From the NCBI GenBank assembly GCA_003244045.1, contig QHBU01000156.1, positions 1 to 36,510 on the forward strand: DNA of 36,510 nt. Direction: 5' to 3'. Under the pieces are notes generated by a model. That model searched no databases and was not told the origin of the DNA. It saw nothing but the letters and a program-made list of their open reading frames with translations. The stretch's first letter is position 1. Every line of letters starts with the position of its first letter. The position numbers and the translations under genes are program-made. Source of the stretch: Candidatus Aeolococcus gillhamiae. Its GTDB lineage: Bacteria; Chloroflexota; Dormibacteria; Aeolococcales; Aeolococcaceae. Of this stretch, positions 1 through 12,563 are shown piece by piece.

Positions 1-246
1 AAGCTGGTGACCGAGGGCTTCCACGTCCCCAAGGGCCAGGTGTACCAGGCGATCGAGTCACCACGCGGCGAGCTCGGCTTCTACATCGTCAGCGACGGCG
101 GCAACCGGCCGTACCGCTGCAAGGTCCGCGCCCCCTCCTTCAGCAACCTCAGCGCCCTGCCCCACATGGTCCGCGACGAGCTCATCGCGGACGTCGTGGC
201 GGTGATCGGAAGCATCGACATCGTCCTCGGGGACGTCGATCGATGA
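1..246 (+). CDS. nuoD: NADH-quinone oxidoreductase subunit D, C-terminal part (partial)
   Basis: The frame is open from base 1, so the gene begins upstream of the window; the GTG at 7 in the ORF track is internal. The 81 visible codons match the conserved NuoD C-terminus: the [20 protein letters not shown] block, then [15 protein letters not shown], ending in [12 protein letters not shown] at the stop. NuoD is the 49-kDa peripheral-arm subunit of complex I and helps form the quinone-binding cavity with NuoB and NuoH. The [12 protein letters not shown] stretch is a family signature. The gene is followed by a long non-coding spacer rather than directly by nuoE. Confidence 0.95.
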   Translation, partial: KLVTEGFHVPKGQVYQAIESPRGELGFYIVSDGGNRPYRCKVRAPSFSNLSALPHMVRDELIADVVAVIGSIDIVLGDVDR

Positions 247-841
247 GGGGCTCCCGTTGTCGGGGCGGGGTGGCGGCGAGGGAACACCAGCGCCGTCTGT
301 TCAGAGGCTTCGCAGCCGTTAGCGTCGCTCCGAACTCCCCACCGGGGAGTTCTCCACTCCTTCGGCTGCTGCAGAATTCACTGCCGTCGCTGGTGTCCCC
401 TCGCCGCCGCCCTTCCTATCGACAACGACCCGCCTCATCTGGATCTGGGGTAGTTGTAGGGCGGACCGTCCGCGCACGGGTTGGCGTTCGTCCGCGGTTG
501 GCAGGTGTCGATAGCGGTTCCACGCGGGTGCGCGGACTGCGCCTGGTTGAGCTGAATTCAGCGTTCGCCTTTGAGGACACGATAGAAGGCAGCGGGTGGC
601 GAGGACGCTCGGACAGGCGGCCTATAGGGATGGCCGGAGGCGAAGTCACCCCAGCCGCAAGCGACGCCGTGAGGCCGGGGACGGAGACACGTCTCCGCAG
701 CGCGAGTTCTGCAGGCTCCCGAGGTCGAGGCGGACGCGCCGGTGGCACGTTCGGCTCGGTCGCCACTGGCGCCGAAGCCTGTTTGAGCAGCAAGGAGATG
801 TGTCTTCGTCCCCGCCCGTCTTCAGCAGCAGCGGAGATGCG
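247..841. other. nuoD-nuoE intergenic spacer, no convincing gene
   Basis: About 595 bases separate the nuoD stop from the nuoE start, although genes in this operon are otherwise adjacent or overlapping. ORFs 243..851 (+) and 416..793 (-) lie here, but both translate to low-complexity Arg/Ser/Pro-rich sequence with no recognisable motif, so I do not call them genes. The stretch holds several dyad symmetries: a 137-nt nested hairpin (272-408), GCGGAC/GTCCGC around one base (461-473), the palindrome GCTGAATTCAGC (551-562), and CGGAGAC/GTCTCCG (682-697). The last 10 bases carry the nuoE Shine-Dalgarno sequence. It could be a leader, an RNA-processing site or a decayed insertion. Confidence 0.6.
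272..408. repeat. Long nested inverted repeat (structured element) between nuoD and nuoE
   Basis: The outer arms are 21 bases each (272-292 and 388-408); GGCGGCGAGGGAACACCAGCG pairs with CGCTGGTGTCCCCTCGCCGCC with one mismatch. Inside, GCAGCCG (312-318) pairs with CGGCTGC (363-369), and within that GAACTCCCC-ACC-GGGGAGTTC (332-352) is a perfect 9-bp stem with a 3-base loop. The three helices are nested, so the whole folds as one long hairpin with internal loops. No T-run follows, so it is not a classical intrinsic terminator. Alternatives are a MITE-like insertion with 21-bp terminal repeats or an mRNA structure that separates nuoD from nuoE in expression. No target-site duplication was seen. 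Confidence 0.75.
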
Positions 842-1579
842 ATGCCGCTAGCTCTGGCGACTCGCAAGGAGATCACCGCTCTTCGTGATCGCTACCCGCA
901 TCCGCGGAGCGCGATCCTTCCCTGTTTGTGGGCTGTCCAGCATGAGCTTGGCTTTCTGTCTGTCGAAGGGATGGCCGAGGTGGCCGAGGTGCTCCGGCTG
1001 GCGCCCAGCGAGGTGCAGGCGGTGAGCACCTTCTACTCCATGTACTTTCAGAAGCCGGCGGGTGACCACCATGTTGTGGTCTGCGTCAACGTCAGCTGCG
1101 CGCTGCGCGGGGCCGACGAGATCGTCGGCCACGTCGAGCGGCGGCTCGGGGTTCCGTCAGGGGGCACGACCGCGGACGGGAAGTTCACCTGGGAGAGCAC
1201 GGTCGAGTGCCTCGGCGCCTGCGGGGGCGCGCCGGCCATGCAGGTGGACCATCACTCCCACGAGAACCTCACCCCCGAGCGCGTCGACGGGATCATCGAG
1301 AGGCTGCGCTCGCGATCGAGCGGGCGCGCAGGCACCGGCGCGGCCGCAGGGGCACAGCCGAGCGGGCCGCACCCGCCCACGGCCGAGACGCCCCCGGAGG
1401 CGACGGCCGAGGGGCCGCCGTCTGATGACCGGTTGGGGGCTGGGGAGGAGCCTGGCGGCGAGCCGCCCTCAGTCGAGCACACCGAGATGCCCGGGTCGCG
1501 GACTCAGCCCAGCGCCAACCCGCGCGGCAGCCGCAGCCGGCCCCGCAAACGACCGCGTCTCGACGCGGGCGATCTGTAG
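842..1579 (+). CDS. nuoE: NADH-quinone oxidoreductase subunit E (24-kDa, 2Fe-2S)
   Basis: This is the thioredoxin-fold subunit of the complex I NADH module, carrying cluster N1a. The ORF track begins at 596, but the first 82 codons are low-complexity spacer. The ATG at 842 is preceded by GGAG (833-836) with a 5-nt gap and begins MPLALATRKEI, a normal NuoE N-terminus. From this start the product is 245 residues. The four cluster cysteines are in place: C81 and C86 (CVNVSC) and C123 and C127 (CLGAC). The globular domain ends near residue 157; the remaining ~88 residues are a Pro/Gly/Arg/Glu-rich tail with no recognisable domain. The gene is followed 12 bp later by nuoF. TAGGAT overlapping its stop could also act as an internal -10. 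Confidence 0.93.
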   Translation: MPLALATRKEITALRDRYPHPRSAILPCLWAVQHELGFLSVEGMAEVAEVLRLAPSEVQAVSTFYSMYFQKPAGDHHVVVCVNVSCALRGADEIVGHVERRLGVPSGGTTADGKFTWESTVECLGACGGAPAMQVDHHSHENLTPERVDGIIERLRSRSSGRAGTGAAAGAQPSGPHPPTAETPPEATAEGPPSDDRLGAGEEPGGEPPSVEHTEMPGSRTQPSANPRGSRSRPRKRPRLDAGDL

Positions 1580-1591
1580 GATCGCGCCGTC

Positions 1592-2884
1592 ATGGCCGAA
1601 CACAAGCTGCTCACCAAGGACTTCGGCACCGAGGGAGTGCAGACACTGGCGGTATACGAGCGCCTCGGCGGCTACCAGGGCCTGCGCGAGGCGTTCCGCA
1701 AGTTCACCCCGGAAACCCTCGTCGAGGAGGTGAAGGCGAGCGGCCTGCGCGGGAGGGGAGGGGCGGGCTTTCCGACCGGCATGAAATGGGGCTTCCTGCC
1801 CAAGGACGTCTTCCCCCGCTACCTGTGTTGCAACGCCGACGAGTCCGAGCCCGGCTGCTTCAAGGACCGCGAGCTCATCGACGAGAACCCGCACCAGCTC
1901 ATCGAGGGCCTGCTGATCGCGGCCTACGCACTCCAGGTCAACGTCGCGTTCATCTACATCCGCGGCGAGTACCAGGATCAGCGGTTGCTGCTCGAGCGCT
2001 GCGTCGAGGAGGCGCGTGCCGCCGGCCACATCGGCAATGACATTCATGGCAGCGGCTTCACCTGCGACGTGATCGTGCACGGCGGCGCAGGCGCCTACAT
2101 CTGCGGCGAGGAGACCGCGCTGATCGACTCGCTCGAGGGCTACCGCGGCCAGCCCCGCCTCAAGCCGCCGTTCCCAGCGATCAAGGGCCTGTACGGCAAG
2201 CCGACCGTGGTCAACAACGTGGAGACGCTCTCCAACCTTCCCCACATCGTGCAGCGTGGCGGGGCCTGGTTCAAGGCGATCGGCACGGAGAAGAGCGCGG
2301 GGACGCGCCTCTTTTGCTGCAGCGGGCACATCAACCGCCCGGGCACGTACGAGATGGCCATGGGCACGCCGATCCGCGAGCTCCTCGCCGAGGAATGCGG
2401 CGGCGTCTGGAAGGACCGCTCGCTCAAGGCGTTCCAGCCCGGTGGCGGCTCGATGCAGGTGCTCCTGCCCGAGCATCTCGACCTGCCGCTCGACATGGAC
2501 GCGGTGATGCAGGCTGGCTCGTCGCTCGGCGCCGGCGCCATGGTCTTCATGGACGAGACCACCTGCATGGTCAACGTGTCCATGCGCCTGGTCGACTTCT
2601 ACCACCACGAGTCCTGCGGCAAGTGCGCGCCCTGCCGCGAGGGGACGTACTTCGAGTCCGACCTCATGCATCGCCTCGAGGCCGGCGAGTGCAGCCTCGA
2701 GGAGCTGAACACCCTCGCCGACATCTGCGACAACATGAACGGCAAGTGCTTCTGCCCGCTCGGCGACACCGCGACCTGGTTCGTGATGTCCGCCTACAAG
2801 GCCTTCTCCGACGAGTTCAAGGCGCACTGCGGTGCGGGACGGTGCCCGGTGCGGACCGTGAGAGCCGAATTGGTGACGGCGTAG
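1592..2884 (+). CDS. nuoF: NADH-quinone oxidoreductase subunit F (51-kDa, FMN/NADH-binding)
   Basis: This subunit oxidises NADH at FMN and passes electrons through cluster N3 in the peripheral arm of complex I. At 430 residues it has normal family length. GRGGAGFPTG (residues 54-63) is the FMN/NADH glycine-rich loop, and GAGAYICGEETALIDS (165-180) is the second nucleotide-binding signature. Cluster ligands are C342, C345 and C348 (SCGKCAPCREG), with C388 in GKCFCPLGD as the likely fourth. The ATG start lies 12 bp after nuoE, and the stop TAG is immediately followed by the nuoG ATG. A 1029-codon open frame on the opposite strand is a compositional shadow. Confidence 0.97.
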   Translation: MAEHKLLTKDFGTEGVQTLAVYERLGGYQGLREAFRKFTPETLVEEVKASGLRGRGGAGFPTGMKWGFLPKDVFPRYLCCNADESEPGCFKDRELIDENPHQLIEGLLIAAYALQVNVAFIYIRGEYQDQRLLLERCVEEARAAGHIGNDIHGSGFTCDVIVHGGAGAYICGEETALIDSLEGYRGQPRLKPPFPAIKGLYGKPTVVNNVETLSNLPHIVQRGGAWFKAIGTEKSAGTRLFCCSGHINRPGTYEMAMGTPIRELLAEECGGVWKDRSLKAFQPGGGSMQVLLPEHLDLPLDMDAVMQAGSSLGAGAMVFMDETTCMVNVSMRLVDFYHHESCGKCAPCREGTYFESDLMHRLEAGECSLEELNTLADICDNMNGKCFCPLGDTATWFVMSAYKAFSDEFKAHCGAGRCPVRTVRAELVTA

Positions 2885-4806
<1,922 letters not shown>

Positions 4807-4810
<4 letters not shown>

Positions 4811-5895
4811 TCGCCGCCTTCTCCGACATCTTCTCGGTGGGCCGCGTCGGCGCGGACGGCATCGTCGTGATCCTGCTCAAGGCGGTGATCGTTCTGCTCG
4901 CGCTGGCCACGGCCGCGGCTTACCTGACCTTCGCCGAGCGCAAGGTGGCGGCGCGCATCCAGCTGCGCATCGGTCCCAACCGGGTCGGGCCCCTCGGCCT
5001 GCTCCAGCCCGCCGCTGACGCGGTCAAGCTCCTGTTCAAGGAGAACAGCGCGCCTGCGGGACGCGACAAGCTGCTCTTCTGGATCGGCCCGGCGCTCGCC
5101 GGCGGGGCGGCCATCTTTGCCTTCGCGGCGATCCCGATCAGCGGCCTCACCTGCGTCGGCGGTCAGCAGGTCGGGCTGGGATGCAACGGCGGCTACCCGC
5201 TGCACTGGGACCTGATCCACGTCAACGTCAGCCTCCTCTTCGTGCTGGCGATCACTTCGCTCGGCGTGTACTCGCTGTTCCTCGGTGGCTGGTCGGCGAA
5301 CAGCAAATACTCGCTGCTTGGCGGCCTGCGCTCGTCCGCGCAGCTGATCTCGTACGAGATGGCGGTGGCCTTCGCGCTGGTCGGCGCGGTCATCCTGGCC
5401 GGGTCGCTCGATCTCGAGAGGATCGTGCTGGCGCAGCACGACGTGTGGTTCGTGGTGCTCCAGCCAATGGCGTTCATCCTCTACTTCACCGCCGCGCTGG
5501 CGGAGACCAACCGGCTGCCGTTCGACCTGCCCGAGGCCGAGACAGAGCTGGTCGCCGGCTATCACACCGAATACTCCTCGATGCGCTTCGGCTTCTACTT
5601 CCTCGGCGAGTACATCAACATGGTCATCGTCTGCTCGATTGCGACGCTGGTGTTCCTCGGTGGCTGGCTGCCGCTGGTTCCGTTCATTCACTCGGACTGG
5701 CTCGGAGGGCTGGTCGGTGTGGCCTGGTTCCTCGGCAAGGTGAGTGCATTGCTCTTCGTGATGATGTGGCTGCGCTGGACGCTGCCGCGCTTCCGCTACG
5801 ACCGGCTCATGAACCTCGGCTGGAAAGTGCTGCTCCCGCTCGGCCTGGTCAACATCGTGATCACCGGGGCGATCGTGGCGGTGCGGGCATCGTGA
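4807..5895 (+). CDS. nuoH: NADH-quinone oxidoreductase subunit H
   Basis: This is the membrane subunit at the junction of the two arms of complex I; it forms the quinone tunnel floor and the first half-channel. It has 362 residues, typical of the family. Signatures are ERKVAARIQLRIGPNRVGPLG near the N-terminus and AETNRLPFDLPEAETELVAG in the middle, the acidic quinone-site loop. Roughly eight hydrophobic helices are visible. The GTG start at 4807 overlaps the nuoG TGA in GTGA, a coupling arrangement repeated along this operon. Confidence 0.96.
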
Positions 5896-5905
5896 GGACG
5901 CGTTC

Positions 5906-6532
5906 ATGCTGATCGAGGTCGCCAAGGGACTGGCGTTCACGCTCAAGACGATGCTGCGCAAGCCGATCACGGTGCGCTGGCCCGAGGAGCAGAAGCTCAC
6001 CACGCCGCGCCATCGCGGCCGCCACATCCTCCACCGCTACGACAACGGGCTCGAGAAGTGCATCGGCTGCGAGCTGTGCGCGGCGGCCTGCCCGGTGGGC
6101 TGCATCTACGTCGGGCCTGCCGAGAACGATCCCGCCAACCCGGTGTCGCCCGGCGAACGCTACGCCGAGCGCTACGAGATCAACCTGATGCGCTGCATCT
6201 ACTGCGGGTACTGCGCGGAGGCATGCCCGACCGAGGCGATCACCCTTGGCCCGCGCTACGACCTCGCCGACTACCGGCGCGAGCGCACCGTGGTCACCAA
6301 GGCGGAGCTCTTGGAGAGCTGGCCGAAGTTCACGCAGGCGCGCCGGCCCAACAGCGACGTCGGCGCCGGTTCCGACCAGAACGGACGTGAGATGAACGCC
6401 TCGGGCATCAGCCCGCGCGTCGCCTGGGAGGCGGGGGAGGAGCAGCGCACCGACGCGCCCCATCCCGACGAGTTCGGCGTGCCCTCGCACGTGCCCCGCG
6501 TGATCAGCCCGGAGGAGTCCGAACCGCGATGA
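5906..6532 (+). CDS. nuoI: NADH-quinone oxidoreductase subunit I (2x 4Fe-4S ferredoxin)
   Basis: This is the ferredoxin-like subunit carrying N6a and N6b, relaying electrons from NuoG towards NuoB. Two canonical 4Fe-4S motifs are present: C52, C55, C58, C62 ([12 protein letters not shown]) and C97, C100, C103, C107 ([12 protein letters not shown]). At 208 residues it is longer than most NuoI because of a charged C-terminal tail after about residue 145 with no known domain. The ATG lies 10 bp after nuoH with GAGGA upstream. The stop overlaps the nuoJ start as ATGA. Confidence 0.96.
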   Translation: MLIEVAKGLAFTLKTMLRKPITVRWPEEQKLTTPRHRGRHILHRYDNGLEKCIGCELCAAACPVGCIYVGPAENDPANPVSPGERYAERYEINLMRCIYCGYCAEACPTEAITLGPRYDLADYRRERTVVTKAELLESWPKFTQARRPNSDVGAGSDQNGREMNASGISPRVAWEAGEEQRTDAPHPDEFGVPSHVPRVISPEESEPR

Positions 6533-7176
6533 GCGTGATCATCTGGGTCGCCGGCGTCCTCGCAGCGCTGAGCGCTCTGGGGGTCGTGTTCTCGCCGCAG
6601 CCGCTCTACTCGGCGCTGTCACTGGTGCTCACCATCGGCGCGCTGGGGGTTGTCTTCCTGGTGCTCAACGCCCAGTTCCTCTTCGTGGTCCAGCTCATCG
6701 TGTACGCCGGCGCGGTGATGGTCCTCTTCGTCTTCATCATCGCCCTGCTGTCGCCCGGAGCCGAGGACCGTGTCCGCATCGACAGCCGGTTCGTCATCGG
6801 CGCGGTGGTGGCGCTGGGGATCACCGTGGCGATGGTGGTGGCCGCCCGCAACGGAATCACCTTCAACGCCAACGGCGTGTTCCGCGCCCAGCAGATCGGC
6901 CAGGGCTCGGACCCGTACCACACGTTCTCCTTCGACCAGAGCGACATCGGCCTGGTGAACACCGCGGGCAACGTGCAGACCGTCGGCGGCCAGCTCTTCA
7001 CGACCTTCCTGCTGCCCTTCGAGATCACGTCCCTGCTGCTCCTGGTGGCCGCGGTGGGCGCCGTGTACCTGACCCGGCGCCTGCGCGCCCAGAACCAGCC
7101 GTCCCGGCGCCAGGCGCCGCTGACGCGCCGGCCCACCGTCCTCGAGGAGGAGCGGATCGAGGTGGAAGTCGGATGA
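6529..7176 (+). CDS. nuoJ: NADH-quinone oxidoreductase subunit J
   Basis: This is a membrane subunit of complex I. It has 215 residues with five hydrophobic helices. The conserved helix [22 protein letters not shown] (near residues 54-75) contains the pi-bulge region typical of NuoJ. The C-terminus is a short basic cytoplasmic tail. It overlaps nuoI and nuoK by 4 bp each (ATGA). Confidence 0.94.
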   Translation: MSVIIWVAGVLAALSALGVVFSPQPLYSALSLVLTIGALGVVFLVLNAQFLFVVQLIVYAGAVMVLFVFIIALLSPGAEDRVRIDSRFVIGAVVALGITVAMVVAARNGITFNANGVFRAQQIGQGSDPYHTFSFDQSDIGLVNTAGNVQTVGGQLFTTFLLPFEITSLLLLVAAVGAVYLTRRLRAQNQPSRRQAPLTRRPTVLEEERIEVEVG

Positions 7177-7480
7177 GCCCGAGCGGCAACTTCCCGTTCC
7201 TGCTCGGCCTCGCGGCTTTCCTGTTCAGCGTCGGTGCGCTCGGGGTGCTGATCCGGCGCAACCCGATCGTGGTGTTCATGTGCATCGAGCTGATGCTCAA
7301 CGCCGTCAACATCGTCTTCGTCGCCTACGGCCGGTTCCTCAACAGCGAGGAGGGTCAGGTGTTCGCCTTCATGGTCATCGTCGTCGCCGCTGCCGAGGTG
7401 GTGGTGGGGCTGGCGCTGATCACCCAGGTCTTCCGCCTGGGACGCGAGCTCGACGTCGACGACCTCAACGAGATGAGCGA

Positions 7481-7484
<4 letters not shown>
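7173..7484 (+). CDS. nuoK: NADH-quinone oxidoreductase subunit K
   Basis: This is a small three-helix membrane subunit of complex I in the proton-transfer chain. It has 103 residues, the usual length. The family signature [13 protein letters not shown] carries the conserved helix-2 glutamate, and a second intramembrane glutamate lies in [14 protein letters not shown]. It overlaps nuoJ (ATGA) and shares TTGA with the nuoL start. Confidence 0.95.
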
Positions 7485-9444
<1,960 letters not shown>

Positions 9445-9448
<4 letters not shown>

Positions 9449-11004
9449 ACATCCCCTGGCTGACCGTGGTCCTGGCGGTGCCGCTGGGCGGATCGCTGCT
9501 GCTGCAGCTGATCCCGCGTGGCGCGGCCACTGTCCTCAAGGCGTTCACGATCGCCGCCACCCTCGCCACGGCGATCCTGGTCTGGGTGTTGGTGGCGACG
9601 ATGAGCGGCACCAGGGTGTCACCGGGAGCGCTCGGCTTCCACTACGAGGAGATCCACACCTGGATCCCCGCAATCGGCGCCGGCTACCACCTCGGTCTGG
9701 ACGGGATCTCGGCATGGATCCTCGCGCTCAACGCCGGCGTCTTCCTGCTCGGCGCCCTGATCGTCTCGCGACGCAGCACCGACCGACTCAAGCTGTTCTG
9801 CGGGCTGCTCCTGCTCACCGAGACCATGACCGCCGGCGTGCTGCTGAGCGTCGACCTGCTGCTCTTCTACCTGTTCTGGGAAGGCATGCTCATCCCGCTG
9901 TACTTCGTGCTCGCCAACTACGGCAACGAGAACCGCGGCCGGGCGACGCTGAAGTTCGTCATCTACACGGTGGCCGGCAGCCTGCTCATGCTGCTCGCGA
10001 TCATCGCCCTGGGCGTCGCCAGCGGGCGCAGCTCCTTCGATCTCACCGCGCTTCTCGGCGGCCCGCTGTCGCGGACGCCGGTGGTCATCCCTGGGCTCAA
10101 CATCACCACGTTCACTCCCGAGCAATGGGCCTTCCTGGCGTTCGCTGCAGCCTTCGCCATCAAGATCCCGATCGTCCCGTTCCACACGTGGCTGCCCGAC
10201 CTCTACGAGTCGGCGCCGGTGCCTGTGCTGGTGTTCTTCGCCGGGCTGGTCAGCAAGCTCGGCGCCTATGGGTTCATCCGCTTCGGGTTGACGCTGTTCC
10301 CCGACGCCATCAACACCTTCAAGTGGCTGCTCGCCGCGCTGGCGGTGCTGAGCATCATCTACGGCGCTCTGATGGCCCTGAGCCAGACCGACCTCAAACG
10401 CATCGTCGCGTACTCGAGCCTCAGCCACCTGGGCTTCATTGCGCTGGGCATCTTCACGCTCACCACCAACGGGGTGAACGGAGCCGTGATCCAGATCGTC
10501 AACCACGGGATCATCATCGCCGCGCTCTTCATCATCGTGGGCATCGTCGAGGAGCGCACCGGGACGCGTGACATCCGCGAGCTGTCCGGGCTCGAGAAGC
10601 GGATGCCGTGGCTCTACGCGCTCTTCCTGGTGGCGACGTTGGCGGGGCTCGGGATGCCCGGGATGAACTCGTTCGCCGGCGAGTTCTCGATCATGCTCGG
10701 CGCCTTCCAACTGCATCCCGTGTACGCGGTGCTCGCCGGCGTGGGGGTTGTGCTCGCCTGCTGGTACATGCTGCGCCTGCACCAGGGGCTGATGCACGAC
10801 CCGCCCCAGCCGCGCACGGAAGGCGTCCGGGACGTGCGCGTGAGCCAGGGCCTGGTGCTGCTGCCGCTGATCGCGCTCATGGTGCTGCTCGGCGTGTTCC
10901 CGAGGCCGGTCGGTGACATCGCCCGTCCCAGCGTCGAGCGGACCGTGGCCGTCGCCAACAGCTCGCTCACCTCGACCGCGGTCACCAACGCGGGGGCGCC
11001 ATGA
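9445..11004 (+). CDS. nuoM: NADH-quinone oxidoreductase subunit M
   Basis: This is an antiporter-like proton-pumping subunit of complex I. The track ORF starts at 9124 in a shadow of nuoL; the proper start is ATG at 9445, overlapping the nuoL TGA, with N-terminus MNIPWLTVVLAVPL and 519 residues. Conserved elements are LFYLFWEGMLIPLYFVLANYG (TM5 glutamate) and KIPIVPFHTWLPDLYESAPV (TM7-8 lysine and HTWLPD). The segment after HTWLPD, ESAPVPVLVFFAGLVSKLGA, differs from the common VEAPTAGSVLLAGVLLK form. The stop overlaps nuoN. Confidence 0.95.
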
Positions 11005-12530
11005 CCACGCTGGCCGTGCTGCCGCCGCTCTCCACGCCGAACGGTGTCGACATCCTCGGCATCCTCCCCGAGGTGATCCTCGGCGGCGGCTTCGTCATCC
11101 TGCTGATGCTCGACCTGGTCACCAGCGCCTCCCATCGCGGCTGGCTGGCGGGCTTCAGCCTGGTGGCCGTCGCCGCGTCGTTCGGCTCGACGGTCTGGGG
11201 CTGGTTCGATACGGCCACGCCGCACACCGTGTACTTCGGGTCGTTCGCTTACGACCGCTTCGGGCTCTTCATCAACGCGATCATCCTGGTCAGCACCGCG
11301 CTGGTGCTGGTGATCAGCCCGCAGTACCTCAATCGCCGCGGCATGCATTACGGCGAGTACTACTCGCTGATCCTGGCCGCGGCGACGGGCATGATGCTCC
11401 TCGCCGGGGCGAGCAGCCTGATGGTCATCTTCCTGGCCATCGAGCTGCTCTCGATCGCGCTCTACATCCTCAGCGGCTTCAACCGCCATGAGCCACGCTC
11501 GCAGGAGGCGGCGCTCAAGTACCTGCTGCTCGGTGGCTTCGCGTCGGGATTCCTGCTCTTCGGCATGGCGCTCATCTACGGCGAGACCGGGCACACCCAG
11601 CTGACGCAGATCTTCTCCGCGCTGCAGAGCTCGGGCAACTCGGCCGACCCGCTGCTCATGGCGGGCATCGCGCTGCTCTTCGTCGGGCTCGCCTTCAAGA
11701 TCAGCGCGGCGCCGTTCCACACCTGGACGCCCGACGTGTACCAGGGCGCGCCGACGTCGGTCACCACGTTCATGAGCGTGACCACCAAGGTGGCCGCGTT
11801 CGCGGCGCTGATTCGGGTGTTCACCTACACGCTCGGCCAGCCGACCGTGTACGACCGCTGGAAGATCATGGTGTACTTCGTGGCGATCACTTCGATGGTG
11901 ATCGGCAACGTCGCCGCCCTGCGCCAGACCAGCCTGAAGCGCATGCTCGGCTACTCCGGCATCGCCCAGGCGGGTTACATCCTCATCGGTGTCGTGGTCC
12001 CGCCGTTCACCGCGCAGGGCAGCGTCAACACGGTCGGCACCGTGGGATCGCTGTACTACCTGGCGGCGTACGCGGTCACCAACATCGGCGCCTTCGCGGT
12101 GATCACCATCATGGCCGGCCGCGGCGAGGACATGGACAGCTACGACAGCCTGCGCGGGCTGGCGTTCCGGCGACCATATGTGGCCGCCGCCATGGGACTG
12201 TTCCTGCTCTCGCTGGGGGGATTCCCGCCCACGGCGGGGTTCTTCGCCAAGTTCTTCGTGTTCGCCGCCGCCATCAATGCCCACGAGGTTCCGCTCGCCC
12301 TGTGGGGCATCGCCACCAGCGCCATCTCGGTCTTCTACTATCTGCGCGTCGCGCTCCTCATGTACACGCGGCCGCGTCCCGAACAGGCGACCTACAACTG
12401 GTCACGCACCTCGCTGTCCGGTGGCGGGGTGCTGCTGCTCACCGTCGGCGGCACCCTGGTGCTCGGCATCTTCGTGACCCTGGTGCTCAACCTCGCCATC
12501 CTCGCTCAGCACGGCGCCATCCCGTCCTGA
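11001..12530 (+). CDS. nuoN: NADH-quinone oxidoreductase subunit N
   Basis: This is the third antiporter-like subunit of complex I and the last gene of the operon. It has 509 residues and about 14 hydrophobic helices. Motifs are FLAIELLSIALYILSGF with the TM5 glutamate, KISAAPFHTWTPDVYQGAPT with the TM7-8 lysine, and KRMLGYSGIAQAGYILIG. The ATG overlaps the nuoM stop by 4 bp. It is followed by a 33-bp gap to a convergent gene, with no clear terminator hairpin in the gap. Confidence 0.95.
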   Translation: MTTLAVLPPLSTPNGVDILGILPEVILGGGFVILLMLDLVTSASHRGWLAGFSLVAVAASFGSTVWGWFDTATPHTVYFGSFAYDRFGLFINAIILVSTALVLVISPQYLNRRGMHYGEYYSLILAAATGMMLLAGASSLMVIFLAIELLSIALYILSGFNRHEPRSQEAALKYLLLGGFASGFLLFGMALIYGETGHTQLTQIFSALQSSGNSADPLLMAGIALLFVGLAFKISAAPFHTWTPDVYQGAPTSVTTFMSVTTKVAAFAALIRVFTYTLGQPTVYDRWKIMVYFVAITSMVIGNVAALRQTSLKRMLGYSGIAQAGYILIGVVVPPFTAQGSVNTVGTVGSLYYLAAYAVTNIGAFAVITIMAGRGEDMDSYDSLRGLAFRRPYVAAAMGLFLLSLGGFPPTAGFFAKFFVFAAAINAHEVPLALWGIATSAISVFYYLRVALLMYTRPRPEQATYNWSRTSLSGGGVLLLTVGGTLVLGIFVTLVLNLAILAQHGAIPS

Positions 12531-12563
12531 GCACCGGCTCCGACGCGGGGCTGCGGCGACAGG

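Noticed and set aside
332-352. Intrinsic terminator after nuoD
   Set aside because: The 9-bp hairpin is strong but is followed by TCCACTCC rather than a T-run, and it is nested in a larger inverted repeat. Recorded as structure only.
243-851. 202-codon plus-strand ORF in the nuoD-nuoE spacer
   Set aside because: The translation is Arg/Ser/Gly low-complexity, has no Shine-Dalgarno or known motif, and covers inverted repeats.
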